Made by a program: the position numbers and the translations under genes. From Alphaproteobacteria bacterium (GTDB taxonomy: Bacteria > Pseudomonadota > Alphaproteobacteria > Acetobacterales > Acetobacteraceae): DNA of 15,020 bases. Shown here one piece after another: positions 14,834-15,020 of the stretch; positions within the stretch are counted from its first letter, which is position 1, and the number at the start of each line of letters is the position of its first letter. The notes below the pieces were generated by a model, which did no database searches, was not told the DNA's origin, and was given only the letters and a program-made list of their open reading frames with translations. Location of the stretch: the NCBI GenBank assembly GCA_013298245.1, contig JAAFHD010000038.1, positions 1-15,020 of the forward strand, written 5' to 3'.

Positions 14834-15020
14834 ATGGACCTCTCCTTCCCCGCCAGCCGCGCCAATGCCTATACCGGCAGCCCCCTCGACCGTGCGGGCC
14901 ACCACCGCGAAGACGCCGACTGGATCGCCCGCGCCTTCGACAGCCCGGACACGTTGTTCGCCCCGGTCTGGCGCGCGCGCAACCTGATGCGCGGCATGGA
15001 GAACGGCGCGCCGGAAGCGG
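14834..15020 (+). CDS. nudC: NADH pyrophosphatase NudC, N-terminal part (runs off the window)
   Basis: Sixty-two codons are present. The protein reads NAYTGSPLDRAGHHREDADW then LFAPVWRARNLM, which fits the N-terminal NUDIX-like domain of NudC (the TGxPLDRxxxxR start and the L-x-x-W-R block). NudC hydrolyses NADH to NMNH and AMP and can remove NAD caps from RNA. The zinc ribbon and the Nudix box lie beyond the window, so the call rests on the N-terminus alone. It starts 52 bases after the hydrolase stop in the same direction; an independent promoter is not visible. Confidence 0.8.
   Translation, partial: MDLSFPASRANAYTGSPLDRAGHHREDADWIARAFDSPDTLFAPVWRARNLMRGMENGAPEA

Overview
The window is GC-rich (apart from one AT-rich patch at about 7.6-8.25 kb) and tightly packed with housekeeping genes. 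Gene families and protein style suggest an alphaproteobacterium, probably of the Acetobacteraceae/Rhodospirillales (Roseomonas-like). That placement is inference from composition, gene order and remembered protein style, not from a marker gene.

Layout. 1-1175 (minus): the start of etfA and complete etfB, the electron transfer flavoprotein. 1284-3788 (plus): a complete, overlapping modABC molybdate importer. 3849-5803 (plus): asd, followed without a gap by a small helical protein and two related coiled-coil/one-membrane-helix proteins. Two perfect hairpins (5807-5866) separate this block from the convergent ilvC (5889-6905, minus). 6906-8307: an islet with an orphan Phd-type antitoxin (plus), a doubtful small ORF and an unrecognised AT-rich membrane-protein gene (minus). 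8308-11633 (minus): ilvN, ilvB and miaA. 11663-13364 (plus): serB, divergent from miaA, then a DUF2189 membrane protein. 13365-13794: no firm gene, but short direct and tandem repeats and two doubtful mini-ORFs. 13795-14781 (plus): an exported metallo-beta-lactamase-fold hydrolase close in architecture to methyl parathion hydrolase. 14834-end: the start of nudC.

How the genes work together. ilvB/ilvN (acetolactate synthase) and ilvC (ketol-acid reductoisomerase) are the first two steps of valine/isoleucine synthesis and are normally adjacent; here the islet separates them. asd feeds the aspartate family of amino acids and, through threonine, isoleucine. serB makes serine. modABC supplies molybdate for molybdenum cofactor enzymes, none of which lie in the window. 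EtfAB collects electrons from flavin dehydrogenases.

Most of the window is ordinary metabolism. The parts worth a second look are the islet between ilvN and ilvC, the asd-linked paralogous coiled-coil membrane proteins, and the repeat-bearing gap at 13.4-13.6 kb. I see no complete, clearly new system. The best candidate is the orphan antitoxin with its unassigned neighbours.
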